A DNA stretch of 64,000 nt from Mycoplasmoides gallisepticum (lineage in GTDB: Bacteria > Bacillota_I > Bacilli_A > Mycoplasmatales > Mycoplasmoidaceae), in assembly GCF_900476085.1 (NCBI RefSeq), contig NZ_LS991952.1, positions 496,001-560,000 of the forward strand, read 5' to 3'. The notes below the pieces were generated by a model. The model was given only the letters and a program-made list of their open reading frames with translations. It searched no databases and was not told where the DNA came from. The translations under genes and the position numbers were made by a program. Shown here piece by piece: positions 53,477-64,000 of the stretch; positions within the stretch are counted from its first letter, which is position 1, and each line of letters starts with the position of its first letter.

Positions 53477-55859
53477 AATTTAGCTTATTTAAGAAAAAAC
53501 CCTTGAATTCATCTTTTCAATTATGATATTCAGATGATAAATTACCCACCATGATCTGGTTTAATTCTAGATTAACTAATTCATTATCACGATTAAAACC
53601 GTATAATGCAGCTTTTTTTGTGTTTAATAAATAACCATTTACTAGTGGTTTTTTATCCTTACCAAGCCCTAAGCTCTTACCTTGATTGGCTCGTGATTGG
53701 TTTTCAATCAATGAAACTTTGAGTTTTTTAATCTGCTTGTTTTTAACTAAAACTAACTGGTCAATTGAGTTTTTAATCTGATCAAAACCAATTACTTGAT
53801 CATTGGTTTTAAGTTTAATTGCTCTCACCCCCATTGATTTAAGTCCAGTTAGATTAACTTCATTGATAAAAAATCTTAATGCGTAAGCATTTTTGGTAAT
53901 GATGATCAGTTCAGCATTAGGATCACTAATCAGATTAGCACACACCAGCTCATCATCATCTTTTAGACTCATACAAGTTGTTGGTTTAGTCGATTTGATA
54001 TTAACTAGATCATTAACACTGATCTGTTTAATCATCCCATACTTACTAACTAAAACGATCCGATCATTCTGATCTGATAACTCAACTAGTTTGACGATCT
54101 TTTCATTATCTTTAATCGTGGTTAGTTCATTAATATCCATCCCAATCTCACGTGGTTTAGCTTGCTTAATCTTATGGGCATTAATCACAACCACATTACC
54201 ATAGTTCGTAATAAAAGCCACCTTATTAAGTGAACTAACTTTGATTAGATCACTTAAATAATCATCTTGTTTGATCTTTAAACTAGTTGGGTTTAATTGC
54301 TTATTTTGATCATAAGCAATCGTTTTGATCAACCCATCAACTGAACTGACTAAATATAATTCTTTCTTTTCAATGATCGAAGCTTCATTGATCACTAACT
54401 TTTCAATATTACCACCAATAGTCGATCTTCTTTTGGTGTTAAATAACTTCTTATAAGATCTTAAGATTTCTTTAAGATGATCGTTTAAAGCGTTTTGATC
54501 TTTTAATAATAACTGATACTGTTTGATATTAGTATCTAAACTCTTCTTTTCTTCTTTTAAAGCTAAGATATCAGTATTAGTTAACCGATACAATCTTAAA
54601 GAAACGATCGCTTCAGCTTGGATTGCTGAAAACTGATACTTATTGATCAGATTATTGATCGCATCTTGCTTATCTTTAGATTTTTTAATGATCAAGATAA
54701 TCTGATCAATAATACTAGTAGCTTTAATCAACCCGTTGATCACTTCTAGGCGTTTTTGATCTTTTTTAAGATCAAAACTAATCGCGTTTCTTAAGATCGT
54801 ATAAGCGTGGTTTAAATAACTATCCAAATAGTTAAAGATCGACATTTGGATCGGTTTTTTCTGATCAATTACAACGTTGTTAAAGCTGTAATTGATCTGT
54901 AGTTGGGTGTATTTGTATAGGTAGTTTTTAATCGTTGCTAACACCTTTTCATCTTTGGTGTTAGTTTGCAAAACAACCCTAATCCCAAACCGGTCAGATT
55001 CATCTCTAACTTCTTCTAGTTGGGGAAGTTTGTTTGCTTCTAAGATCTCTTCAATCGAACGAATAATACTTGCCTTATTCGTTTCAAACGGAATATCAGT
55101 AACAACTAATTGATCGTTCTCATTAACAATCTTAGCTCGAATCACGATCTTACCCTTACCAGTAAGATAAGCATTCTTGATCCCATCATCATCAAGAATG
55201 ATCCCACCAGTGGGAAAATCTGGTCCTGGCATTAGTTTAAGGATTGATTCTAACTTACAGTTAGGTGAATCAATCCTGTGGATAATCACATCAATTAACT
55301 CTTTTAAGTTAAATGGTGGGATATTAGTTGCATACCCAGCAGCAATCCCAGTTGAACCATTAACGAGTAAGTTAGGTAATAAACTAGGTAAGATCGTGGG
55401 TTCAACTTCACTATCATCAAAGTTATTAACAAAGTTAACGGTCTCTTTGTTAATATTCTCAAGCATTAGATTACCATAATGTGATAATCTAGCTTCAGTA
55501 TATCTCATCGCAGCAGCATTATCCCCATCGATCGAACCATTATTCCCTTGCATATCAATCAAGGGAATATTGTTCTTCCAACTTTGGGTCATTCTTACTA
55601 AAGCTTCATAGATCGATGAATCACCATGAGGGTGGAACTTCCCGATTACTTCACCAACGGTCGCAGCTGATTTACGATAAGACTTATTGTAGTACAATCC
55701 TAGATTGTACATCCCATACAAAACCCGTCTTTGGACGGGTTTTAATCCATCTCTGATATCAGGCAACGCCCGTTCTTGAATAATGTACTTAGCATACCGA
55801 CCAAAGCTAAGTGACATGATATCATCAAGATCTTTTTGAAATACCTTTTTCTTATCCAT
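53469..55859 (-). CDS. parC: DNA topoisomerase IV subunit A
   Basis: 796 aa. The N-terminus FGRYAKYIIQERALPDIRDG, then LKPVQRRVLYGM and the quinolone-resistance region GKFHPHGDSSIYEALVRM (Ser and Glu of wild type present), mark ParC/GyrA. RYTEARLSHYG contains the active-site Tyr. The C-terminal third has the beta-pinwheel blades. It decatenates daughter chromosomes with ParE. It is called ParC because it directly follows a parE of the [19 protein letters not shown] type and because of the IIQERALPD block. It shares one base with parE (TAATG). Confidence 0.95.
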
Positions 55860-57748
55860 TATTCTTCAATACTAAAATCAACGTTTTCGTTGATTCAATT
55901 TTTTCTAATTGAGGCATCATCACCCATTAAGATACTAACCTTCCGTTCAGCTTGGGCAGCGTTTTGAATTGAGACTTGGATTAGTTGGCGTTTAGATGGA
56001 TCCATCGTTGTTGTCCATAACTGTTCTGAGTTCATCTCACCAAGTCCTTTATAACGTTGGACTTCGTATGAACCATACTTAGTTCTTAGTTCATCGAGTT
56101 GGTAATCATCCCAAGCAAAGGCTGATTTGTTTGAGTTTTTAGCACTAATCTTATAAAGTGGTGCTAAAGCAATATATACCTTACCTTGTTCGATTAGTTC
56201 TTTCATATAACGATAAAAGAACGTTAATAATAATACTTGGATGTGAGCACCATCTGTATCAGCATCGGTCATAATAATGATCTTGTGGTACTTTAGGTTT
56301 TTAATATTAAAGTTGTTGCCAATCCCACAACCTAAACAGCTAATGATTGATAAGATCTCTTCGTTTTTTAAGAGATCTTGTAACCGTGATTTTTCCACGT
56401 TCACCACCTTACCTCTTAAAGGTAAGATTGCTTGAAACCGTTTGTCTCGACCTGATTTAGCAGTCCCACCAGCTGAATCACCTTCGACTAAAAAGATCTC
56501 GTTTTGTAATGGGTTTTTTTGTTGAGCTGGGGTTAGTTTACCATACAACACCCGTTCAGATTTAGCACTCTTGAGTTTTTTGGTGTTCTCTTTAGCTTTT
56601 TTAGCTTCTTTAATCAGTTTAAACCGTTCGATTAACTGCTTAGCATCAGCTTGGTTTTCTTCTAAAAAATAAAACAGTTGTTGAGTTAAGATCTTAGCAA
56701 CAGCCACCTTAACTTCTTGGGTAAATAACTTGTTTTTTGTCTGACCTTCATAAGCAATGATCTTCTCAGGGACTTGGACACTTAAAACCACACTTAACCC
56801 TTCTTTAAGATCACTCCAATCAAACCCCTTATCTTTGTTGTTGATTAACTTATATTTCTTAGAATAATCATTAATTGTTTCAAGCATTGCTTGCTTGAAA
56901 CCATTCTCATGACTTCCACCTTCAGAGGTTTTTACTGAGTTAGCAAATGAAATAATTAGTTCAGATTCATTATCAGTGTATTGAAAACAACCATCAACTA
57001 CGATCTTTTCATAATCACCTTTAAAAGGGATAATCTTTGAGATCGTTTTTTTATTTTCATTAACATATTTTAAGTATTCTAAGATTCCGTCTTTGGCAAT
57101 AAATGTTTGAGATAGTTCAGGGTTATTCTCATCAACAAAAACGATCTTTAAACCCTTAAATAAGAACGATGATTCGTGTAACCGTTCTTTAATCATATAA
57201 GGGTTAAATTGGATATTTTTAAAGATCGTAGGATCAGGTCAGAACTGAATGATTGTGCCGTGTTTGGTACTACTTCCCATCTTTTTTAGGGGTTGGATAA
57301 TCTTCCCACCATCTTGGTAGATCGATTCATACATTCCACCATCACGGTGCACGGTAACAATTAACTTTCTTGACAACGCATTAACCACAGAAGCACCCAC
57401 ACCATGTAAACCCCCTGAGACCTTATAAGCTTGGTCATCAAATTTCCCACCAGCATGCAGCACGGTATACACCGTATCAACTGTTGATAGGTTGGTAGCT
57501 AAATTTTTACCAACCGGAATCCCCCTGCCATTATCAGTAACAATGATTGAACCGTCTTTTTTGTGCACGACTTCAATCTTGTTAGCCGACCCATTTAAGG
57601 CTTCATCAACAGCATTATCAAACAATTCCCATACTAAGTGATGCAACCCACGAGTATCAGTTGATCCGATGTACATCCCTGGGCGTTTTCTAACTGGTTC
57701 TAGCCCTTTAAGTACTTTAATATGTTTTTCGTTGTAATTTGATACCAT
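55859..57748 (-). CDS. parE: DNA topoisomerase IV subunit B
   Basis: 629 aa from ATG 57748 (MVSNYNEKH); seven codons of an earlier in-frame ATG are unlikely to be used. GHKL ATPase motifs are visible: [41 protein letters not shown] and [15 protein letters not shown]. The Toprim part has [19 protein letters not shown] and [11 protein letters not shown]. It powers topoisomerase IV with ATP. First gene of parE-parC-yqeH-nadD/yqeK-mtnN. Confidence 0.95.
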
Positions 57749-57769
57749 AAATCTTATTATAAAAAACAA

Positions 57770-57802
57770 ATACTTTTAATGATCGCCTCATTAAAAGTAT
57801 TA
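57770..57802. terminator. Terminator after the HU gene
   Basis: AATACTTTTAATGA pairs with TCATTAAAAGTATT; on the - strand a TTTGTTTTTT run follows. It sits between hup and parE. Confidence 0.85.
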
Positions 57803-57819
57803 TATAAGATCTTTATTAA

Positions 57820-58119
57820 CTATTTGTGCGAATCTACTGCATCAGTTAAGATCTTTGAAACAGTTAGTTTGATTTTCTTCCCTGCTGGGATCTGAATCTT
57901 TTGTTTGGTTTTAGGGTTGATTCCAGTTCGAGGTTTAGTTGCAACTAATTTGAACTTACCAATATCAAATAATCTTACTTCACCAGTAGTAGCTAGTTCT
58001 TTAGCTAATACTTTTTGTAAAGAAGTAACAACTAAACGGATATCTTGAACCTTAAGGTTAGTTTCGTCTGCCATTTCTTTAAGGTATTCAGCAGCACTTA
58101 ATGATTTGATTTTTGCCAT
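57820..58119 (-). CDS. hup: HU-family DNA-binding protein
   Basis: 99 aa. It has the helical half (AAEYLKEMADETNLKVQDIR), then VRLFDIGKFKLVATKPRTGI and NPKTKQKIQIPAGKKIKLTV, the beta-arm with the RxGxNPxT motif. HU bends and compacts DNA. It lies 29 nt after the surface protein gene, with A/T-rich TATAAA-type sequence before it that may give its own promoter, and is followed by a terminator. Confidence 0.95.
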   Translation of the reverse strand: MAKIKSLSAAEYLKEMADETNLKVQDIRLVVTSLQKVLAKELATTGEVRLFDIGKFKLVATKPRTGINPKTKQKIQIPAGKKIKLTVSKILTDAVDSHK

Positions 58120-58148
58120 AATATATATATTTTAGATTATTTTATAGA

Positions 58149-60548
58149 TTATTGAATCCGTTTTGTTAATTTAATTTCGGGATTTCAACTTAATTCATCT
58201 TTTGCCATCTTTTGGTGGAAGAGATCGATCGTTGCTTGTTTTTTAGTTGATGGTGAAGTCGGTTGATCATTTAGTTCATTTTTATGGGTTAACTCTTCAG
58301 GTAAAGAACTAACTTCTTGATTAGTTTTCTTTAATCTAAACTTTTTAAACTTGTTTGATAAGTTAACTTTCTCTACTTGAACTTCTTCAGCTTTTTTACT
58401 CATCAATAAATGATCATTAATTGAAACAGTTTTTGCTAACTCTTCTTGGGGTTGATCAATTGCTTGTGCTGTTAGTTTTTGTTTAATTGTAGCCAATAAT
58501 CTTGGGTACTTTCTTTGGATCAATAAGAAGTAGATCAATGCTGAAGCAATTAACAGTAAAACGACTAAAGCAATAATCACAACCGGAATAAACCACCGTT
58601 CAATTGATAACTTAAAGTTTTGATCAAACGTTAAGAAGTTATTACTTACAGTTGGTGAGACAATAGCAGCTTGAGTCACTAGATCATCTTTTTTAAAGTT
58701 AGCTTGGATACTATTATCTTTAATCGTTAAGAACTTAAAGATAAAAGTTATATTCCCTAAAACTGAACTATCTTTGATCTGAACATCATAAGGTAGTTGT
58801 TTATATTTAGGATCAAACCCGTACAGATCAAAGATCGCTTGTTTAGTTTCTAACACCGTTCTAGAATCATCTAATAACCGTTTGATCTCAGTTGGTGTTT
58901 TATCTAATAGTGGTGAGTTCTTATTGTAATTAACTTTAATATCACTAGCATTAACTTGTTCAAACCCAAATAAGTTCCGATCTAACAGATTAAGTTGTTT
59001 TTGTTCATACAATAACTTAATCTGTAGATTGATCGTACCTAAATTCTCATCGGCTTGATAAGATAGGTTTCAATAATTATCTTGATTAATCTTTGATTGG
59101 TTTTCAAGTTTCTTATAAAACTCAGGGATTACTAAGAACTGATCAAAGTCATGTTGACTTTGAGTTTTAGCATAAACTGATGCAAAACTACTTTGATAAG
59201 CACTAGCGTTCATCTCATCAATTAGTTTAACCTCATCAACATAGATGGGCACTACATCTGTGTATAGATCTGATTTGTTCTTAAAATCAGCTAAACTAAA
59301 TTTAACCAAACCATCTGTGTAGATGTTGCTATTATAAAAGACCGAGAACGTTTGGTCTTTTTGATCAAAGACTAGATTGGTAATCTTATCATTATTCTGT
59401 TTAAAGAAGTCGTTCGTATAACTTGAAGCAACATCTTTAAACGTTGGTGCTGTTAAGATCCGGTCTTTTTCAAACGGGTATAGGGTTAGATTACTTTTTT
59501 GTTTATTCACCCCAACAATACCCTCACCTTTAATAAAGATTAGATCTGAGAAGTAATTCTCATTTGGGATCGTACCAATCTGACCAAATTGGTCGATTGG
59601 TGATACTGAATAATACCACATTCTTGTGGTGTTATCATTGCTAAAGTAATATTGAACATAGATCGCATTATGATCAGCGTCATAAACCATTGCATTAATC
59701 TGACGGTTAATATCAAAACTAGCACCACCAGGAACATACGTGCCATTTTTGATATTAATGATCTGTGAACCTACTAGTTGGTTATCAACATCATAGAAGT
59801 TAATCCCTGTAAATAATGAACCATTAATTGAATAAGATTTAACGATCTGGATATTATTAAATGCTTTGTTGATTGCTGGGATGTTTTGAACAACAAAACT
59901 ACCATTTTGGTTATAAACAACCGCTTTCAGTTGGTTATTATCAACACTAAAGCTAACGATCCTAGCATTTCTAACTAGATCGTTTTGTTCATCACCCTGG
60001 GTTGAAAGATAAGCTGCAACATTACTAGCTGGTCTTTGGGTGGTGATGGCTCAACCATGCTCTTGGTCGATTAAACCAGTATTTAAATCAATCGGGTAAT
60101 AAATCGCATTGTGTAGATCGTCTGTAGCAACAAATCCTTTGGTTGGATCATTATCATCAACAAAGTATAGGTGTTTATAATCATTTGTTAAAGTGATTGC
60201 TTGTAATTCGTTGTTTAACGAATCATAAACACCTACTGTTGTTTGTTGGACTAGTTTTCTTTGCTCATGATCAAAGACAACTGTATTATTTAATCTAATG
60301 TAGTTCTTACCTAAGAATAAGGTTTGATCGTTATCGATCTTCTTATATTTAGATAGGTCGTTACTTCATTTTTTTAGTGGTTGGTCTTGATTAGTAGAAT
60401 CTTCAACTAAACTAACTGCTTGGTTAGTTAGATTGTAGTTGGTGTTAGTACTAGTTTTATTAACCATTAAACCAGCTGAGACACCAATTAGTGGTAGTGT
60501 TGCTAAACTACCTAATAAAATATTTTTTGCGATTTTTTTGATTTTCAT
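58149..60548 (-). CDS. Large surface protein anchored at both ends, unknown family
   Basis: 799 aa from ATG 60548 (an in-frame ATG four codons earlier is also possible). An N-terminal hydrophobic segment (NILLGSLATLPLIGVSAGLM) acts as signal or anchor; no lipobox cysteine is seen. Then about 600 residues of exterior sequence follow, with repeated Trp/Asp/Tyr strand units in the first part (for example HNAIYVQYYFSNDNTTRMWY, FIKGEGIVGVNKQ, TFSVFYNSNIYTDGLVKF), suggesting a beta-propeller-like fold. A TM at about 652-676 (WFIPVVIIALVVLLLIASAL) leads to a charged tail. Possibly an adhesin or sensor; function unknown. HU follows on the same strand. Confidence 0.8.
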
Positions 60549-60578
60549 ACTTGTAATCATATGGTTGATCGTGTCATT

Positions 60579-60584
60579 ATTATA
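60579..60584 (-). promoter_or_regulatory. -10 box of the 60548 gene
   Basis: TATAAT on the - strand, 31 nt before ATG 60548. Confidence 0.65.
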
Positions 60585-60896
60585 ATGTTGAAAAAATCGC
60601 TTTTCAAGGGGTTTTGCTTGGCTTTTTTTCTTAATAATATTAGATATATTATTAATATTTTGATCGTTAATTTAGCTTCAATTTATCAGATGTTTTCTGG
60701 TTAAATTTTCCTTCTCTATATAATTTAAGGAAGATAAATACCTCATAAATCTTGGGCTGGTGGTTGTGATTAACTAGTTATCTTGTTTTGGTTTTGTTTA
60801 AGCTAAAAGGTGGGTACTAACTTAAGAAAACAAGTTGCTTAAAATAGAAATCCTAGTTAAGCTTAAAAACTAAATCTTATCTAAAGTTAAATTAGT
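60585..60896. other. Intergenic, 312 nt, no gene seen
   Basis: It lies between the divergent 60548 gene and the tRNA. It is A/T-rich (for example ATATTATTAATATTTTGATC near 60650) and shows no supported ORF, RNA or long repeat. Confidence 0.55.
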
Positions 60897-60902
60897 TATA
60901 AT
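60897..60902 (+). promoter_or_regulatory. -10 box of tRNA-Thr
   Basis: TATAAT 21 nt before the first tRNA base. Confidence 0.65.
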
Positions 60903-60923
60903 TAATTATCAAAATTAATTAGC

Positions 60924-60997
60924 GCCGAATTAGTTTAGTGGCAAAACAGATGCATGGTAAGCATCAAAGACAAGTTCGATTCTCGTATTCGGCACCA
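60924..60997 (+). tRNA. tRNA-Thr, anticodon GGT
   Basis: The acceptor arm GCCGAAT pairs with ATTCGGC followed by A and an encoded CCA. The D-arm is GTTT...AAAC. The anticodon arm GATGC-ATGGTAA-GCATC has T33 and anticodon GGT, reading ACC and ACT codons. The T-arm is ACAAG-TTCGATT-CTCGT, whose third pair is a mismatch (A opposite C). A TATAAT box precedes and a terminator follows. Confidence 0.92.
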
Positions 60998-61018
60998 TTA
61001 TTTGATTAACTATTATTT

Positions 61019-61046
61019 AACCCATTCAGGTGTTCCTGAATGGGTT
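61019..61046 (+). terminator. Terminator after tRNA-Thr
   Basis: AACCCATTCAGG, TGTT, CCTGAATGGGTT, then a T run. 21 nt after the tRNA's CCA. Confidence 0.92.
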
Positions 61047-61134
61047 TTTGTTTTTGTATGGATGATAAGCTAGTAGTTTTGAATTTGTTTTTTAATTTAG
61101 TTAGGTATTTTGTTTTCTTTTTTGGTAAAGAAAA

Positions 61135-61158
61135 AAACATCAGACTAATCTGATGTTT
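61135..61158 (-). terminator. Terminator after the complete vlhA gene
   Basis: AAACATCAGA, CTAA, TCTGATGTTT; on the - strand followed by TTTTCTTTACC. It shares the ACATCAG...CTGATGT core with the terminator after the next vlhA gene. Confidence 0.85.
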
Positions 61159-61206
61159 AAATCTTGAATAACCTAACCAACTTAGCGTCTTATAACTATA
61201 AGAATT

Positions 61207-63267
61207 TTATTTTGCATGTTCAGTAGAAGTTCTTTCAGCAGGTGTGTTAGTTTCAGAATTAGGAGTTGTAGTCATTAACTTAAAAGTTAAATTACCAATG
61301 TCAGGAGTGTCGGTATTATTTGCTGTTCCCCCTGTAATCACAACTTTATTTAATCCTGATTTTAATTTTAAAGTTGTTTTGTTATTACTACCTTGAGTAA
61401 CAGTAATACCTGTCATCATTGTCGATGTATCAAATTTTCCTAAGGTTTGTCAATTATCTTGTCTTAAACCAGTTATTGTAAGAACATTATTAGTTTCGCC
61501 TGTAGAAAATTTTAAATCTCTAGCTACATTTGTAAGGTAAGATCCGCTTATATAATACTCTCCTTCTACAGGTGCATTTATGTAGATTGCAAGGGTTCTT
61601 TGTTGTCCTTCTATTGACGGGTTTCTAATTATATTACTAACATTATCAACAGTTCTTTGTCCATGTCCTGCAATAAATCCTACTAAATAACTTGGCTTTC
61701 TTGTTTGTGAATCTGAAGCTGTTTGATTTGCTCCAGTTAGTCGTTTAAATTCTCCAACATATGTTGATCAACCAGAAGCAAGACTGTATCCTTTTAATAG
61801 ATCAACAGTAACTGATGTAGAGCCATTACTTGTATTTCCAAAGATCTCATTATAAATTTTTCTTTGGTTCTGATCGTTTGAAGTAATATACATATTACCA
61901 ATCATTGGAGCAACTTTAGAAGTACCCTCCTTAGCGGTTGTCGGAACACTAAATTCAATTGTGTTAGTCCCAAAATTTAAATTAGATAAAGTAACCTTAG
62001 CTATATTAATATCAGCTACAGTTGGAGTAGGATTCATTTCGTTATTCGTAGATGTAGCTTCATCAGCAACTAAAGTTTCAGAAGATGATCTATTTTCACT
62101 GCTATCTGTAGTTGTAGTTTCATTAGTAGTCGAATCAGCATTTGCAGGTTCTGTTCTAACTGGTTGAAAATTGATTAATTTTGGACTAGTATTATTTAAA
62201 TTGTATTGAAGAGCTACTGAACTAGAGTCGGCACTTTTAACTAACTTATAAGGGAAATATAAAAATGCCGTTGATGGACCATAATAAGTAAACTCTAATG
62301 TGTATTTAGTACCTTGCCCGGTTAAACTGTAAATTCATGATACATCCGTTGGAACTGTAGGGTTAGCTACTAAATCGATAGAACCATTATTTCTAGCAGC
62401 CTCAGATGTTCAAACTTTTCTTTGAGCAAAATTTCAGTTCGGTAGATTTTGCGAATTACTAGCAGAACCAGTTGTTATATCAACACTATAACCTGCAAAA
62501 CTTCAGTTTGCCGGTTGTTCTTGATTATGAGCTGAATCCTCTCCTGCAGATAATTGAGTTTTAGACAACGGTTTTTTCTCAAAATCGTTAAATTTATCTG
62601 CATTATCTTTTCAGTTCTTCAACGATTCAGGACTAATAGCCATTTTAATGCTATTGTTAGCTTCGTTCACTTTCTCTAAAGTAGGTCTTTCACCATTAGT
62701 AGGATCTAATGTTCTAGCTGTTATTGCACTACCTGCATCAAACATTTCGCTTACATGTTTTTTAATACTACTATATTTATTTTCAGATAATCCTTCTAAA
62801 CTAGTAGTTTTAGATTGTAGTGTAGTTTTTAAATTATTATATGCAGTTACTAAAGGTTGATTAGCACTATCAAATGCACGTTTATCACTAGTAGCTTTAT
62901 CAATAGCTGCTTGTAGTGTAGTTGATGCAGATCTTAAATTATCTAAAGTTGCACTTGTATTTTCTGATGCAGTTTTAGCTGTCATATAAGCAGTGCTTAA
63001 AGTACTTTGAATTTTGGCATAATCAGCATACAAGGCAACGTTGGTATTTTCTGTACCAAGTAGGTCGGTTAGCGTTTTTCTAGCAGCTGCTAATTGTTGT
63101 TCTGGTGTGGTGTTCCCTGGATTAGGATTGTCGCCCATCATACCACCACCATTACTAGGAGGGTTAGGTGTTGGTGTAGTTGCTGAAGTACAACTAGCTG
63201 CAGCCAACATCACAAATGAACCAATACCTAATAAACTAACAAACTTTAAAATGTTTTTTCTTTTCAC
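61207..63267 (-). CDS. vlhA: VlhA haemagglutinin lipoprotein, phase-variable family
   Basis: 686 aa. The signal peptide is MKRKNILKFVSLLGIGSFVM followed by LAAASC, so Cys26 is the lipid anchor. A Pro/Asn/Gly-rich stretch (TPTPNPPSNGGGMMGDNPNP) follows, then a helical part (about 50-220) and a beta-rich C-terminal half with GEYYISGSYLT and GLNKVVITGG blocks. A Thr/Ser/Glu-rich insert lies near residues 365-405 (TTNETTTTDSSENRSSSETL). VlhA proteins bind host cells and vary by switching among many gene copies. ATG 63267 lies 137 nt from a short GAA tract; with three repeats, not twelve, the copy is predicted silent. Confidence 0.93.
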
Positions 63268-63403
63268 TTAAAATTAAACTAATGAACTTACCAAAATGGC
63301 AAATTCTTAAACTAAAAAAATATATAAAGTTCAATAAATAATAAATCGCCATTATTTTCGCTTAAAAATAGTGGATCGGACTACAAAACAGATAGGAGTT
63401 TTT

Positions 63404-63412
63404 TTCTTCTTC
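63404..63412 (-). repeat. GAA trinucleotide tract upstream of vlhA, three units
   Basis: On the - strand (GAA)3 lies 137 nt before the vlhA ATG. In M. gallisepticum a GAA tract at about this place controls vlhA expression and twelve repeats give the ON state. Three repeats predict OFF. Confidence 0.75.
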
Positions 63413-63457
63413 TAGAAATAAAGGATTTTAACCGTTTTTTATTTTAATAAAAAATAA

Positions 63458-63487
63458 AAACATCAGTATTTTAGGTTACTGATGTTT
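63458..63487 (-). terminator. Terminator after the second vlhA gene
   Basis: AAACATCAGTA pairs with TACTGATGTTT; on the - strand a T-rich run follows. Confidence 0.82.
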
Positions 63488-63545
63488 TAACTTTAATAAT
63501 TTTATTTAACTAACTTAGCGTTTGTTGATAATTTTTATTTTCTTA

Positions 63546-64000
63546 TTAAGCACTTGGAGTTGCAGGTTTCATCAATGTAAATGTCAAGTTACCTAGATTC
63601 GGAGCTTTACCGCCATTTGTGCTTCTAATAACAACTTTATTTAAACCTTTATTTAAAGATATAGTTTGATTTGTTATTCTTGAATCTGTCATATTTGTAG
63701 TAAATGTTTTTAGTGTATTTCCAGGTCCAGAATTTAAGTTAACAAATTGCATAAAGTTATTTTCATTATTAGCTCATAATCTTAATGCTCTATTCGAACC
63801 AGTTGTGTAAATTCCACTCACATAATATTTACCTTCTGTAGGAGCATTTACATAAATTATAAGATTTCTTTTATCACCAATATTTAGAGGTGTATTCATC
63901 TGTGTTCCTGTACCACTATAAGTTCTTTTATTACTACTTCCAATGAAACCAACTAAATAGTAATCACCAGCATTCTCACCGTCTAAAGTCGCACCAGTGT
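63546..64000 (-). CDS. vlhA: VlhA haemagglutinin lipoprotein, 3' part
   Basis: The last 150 codons of a second family member; the 5' part lies beyond the window. It matches the end of the neighbouring copy: GENAGDYYLVGFIGSSNKRT, APTEGKYYVSGIYTT and GLNKVVIRSTNG ... LGNLTFTLMKP, against APVEGEYYISGSYLT and GLNKVVITGGTAN ... IGNLTFKLMTT. It is a tandem, same-strand copy, as in vlhA clusters. Whether it is expressed cannot be seen without its upstream GAA tract. Confidence 0.9.

Noticed and set aside
55177-55479. 100-aa frame on + opposite parC
   Set aside because: Antisense of a well-conserved parC region; no start signal or family.
61961-62167. Frame on + opposite vlhA
   Set aside because: Antisense of low-complexity Thr/Ser/Glu codons, giving a Ser/Val/Leu-rich shadow.
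1-64000. CRISPR array, insertion sequence or prophage
   Set aside because: No regularly spaced repeats, transposase, integrase or phage structural motifs were seen.

Overview
The window is chromosomal DNA of a wall-less, A+T-rich bacterium that reads TGA as tryptophan: nearly every long gene here stays open only if TGA is Trp. The VlhA-type haemagglutinin lipoprotein genes at the right end, one with a GAA tract upstream, together with the gene content, point to Mycoplasma (Mycoplasmoides) gallisepticum or a very close relative. That naming is inference from recognised families; no search was run.

Layout. 1-6.9 kb (+): trigger factor, a CIRCE-controlled lon, and an ABC-2 type permease/ATPase pair. 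7.1-9.0 kb (+): two decayed genes, a MaoC-type hydratase and an acetyl-CoA hydrolase/CoA-transferase. 9.1-14.4 kb (-): ymdB, 5-formyl-THF cyclo-ligase, pcrA/uvrD, an RDD membrane protein and a glycosyltransferase, in one tight operon. 14.5-18.5 kb (+): two paralogous large proteins with C-terminal membrane anchors and no recognised function. 18.5-30.8 kb (-): a dense operon that begins with a peptidase-C39 ABC exporter and its small membrane partner and continues ybeY-era-recO-glyS-dnaG-rpoD-trmK-DUF34-plsY-nfu, with many start/stop overlaps. 31.1 kb (+): a small membrane protein. 32.1-36.2 kb (-): the minimal dcw cluster mraZ-rsmH-(divergent ftsA-like gene)-ftsZ behind three MraZ boxes. 36.3-40.8 kb (-): scpB, a single-ORF dihydrofolate reductase-ScpA fusion, plsC, acpS and a DivIVA-like coiled-coil protein. 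40.8-41.8 kb (+): RNase HIII. 42.0-50.3 kb (-): a lipoprotein, membrane proteins, LemA, an 865-aa membrane protein, and upstream of them a multi-TM gene broken by two frameshifts and a stop. 50.5-57.7 kb (-): parE-parC-yqeH-nadD/yqeK fusion-mtnN. 57.8-60.5 kb (-): HU and a large surface-anchored protein. 60.9 kb: tRNA-Thr(GGT). 61.2-64 kb (-): one complete vlhA gene, with only three GAA repeats upstream, and the 3' end of a second.

The core is informational and division machinery: replication and repair, transcription initiation, tRNA and ribosome maturation, chromosome segregation, lipid and acyl-carrier synthesis, and Z-ring formation. It is mixed with fast-evolving surface and membrane genes. 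The observations most worth following up are the DHFR-ScpA fusion, the FtsA-like gene hidden between rsmH and ftsZ, the remnant CoA-transferase/MaoC pair that resembles itaconate-degradation genes, the C39 exporter heading a housekeeping operon, and the two orphan anchored paralogues.
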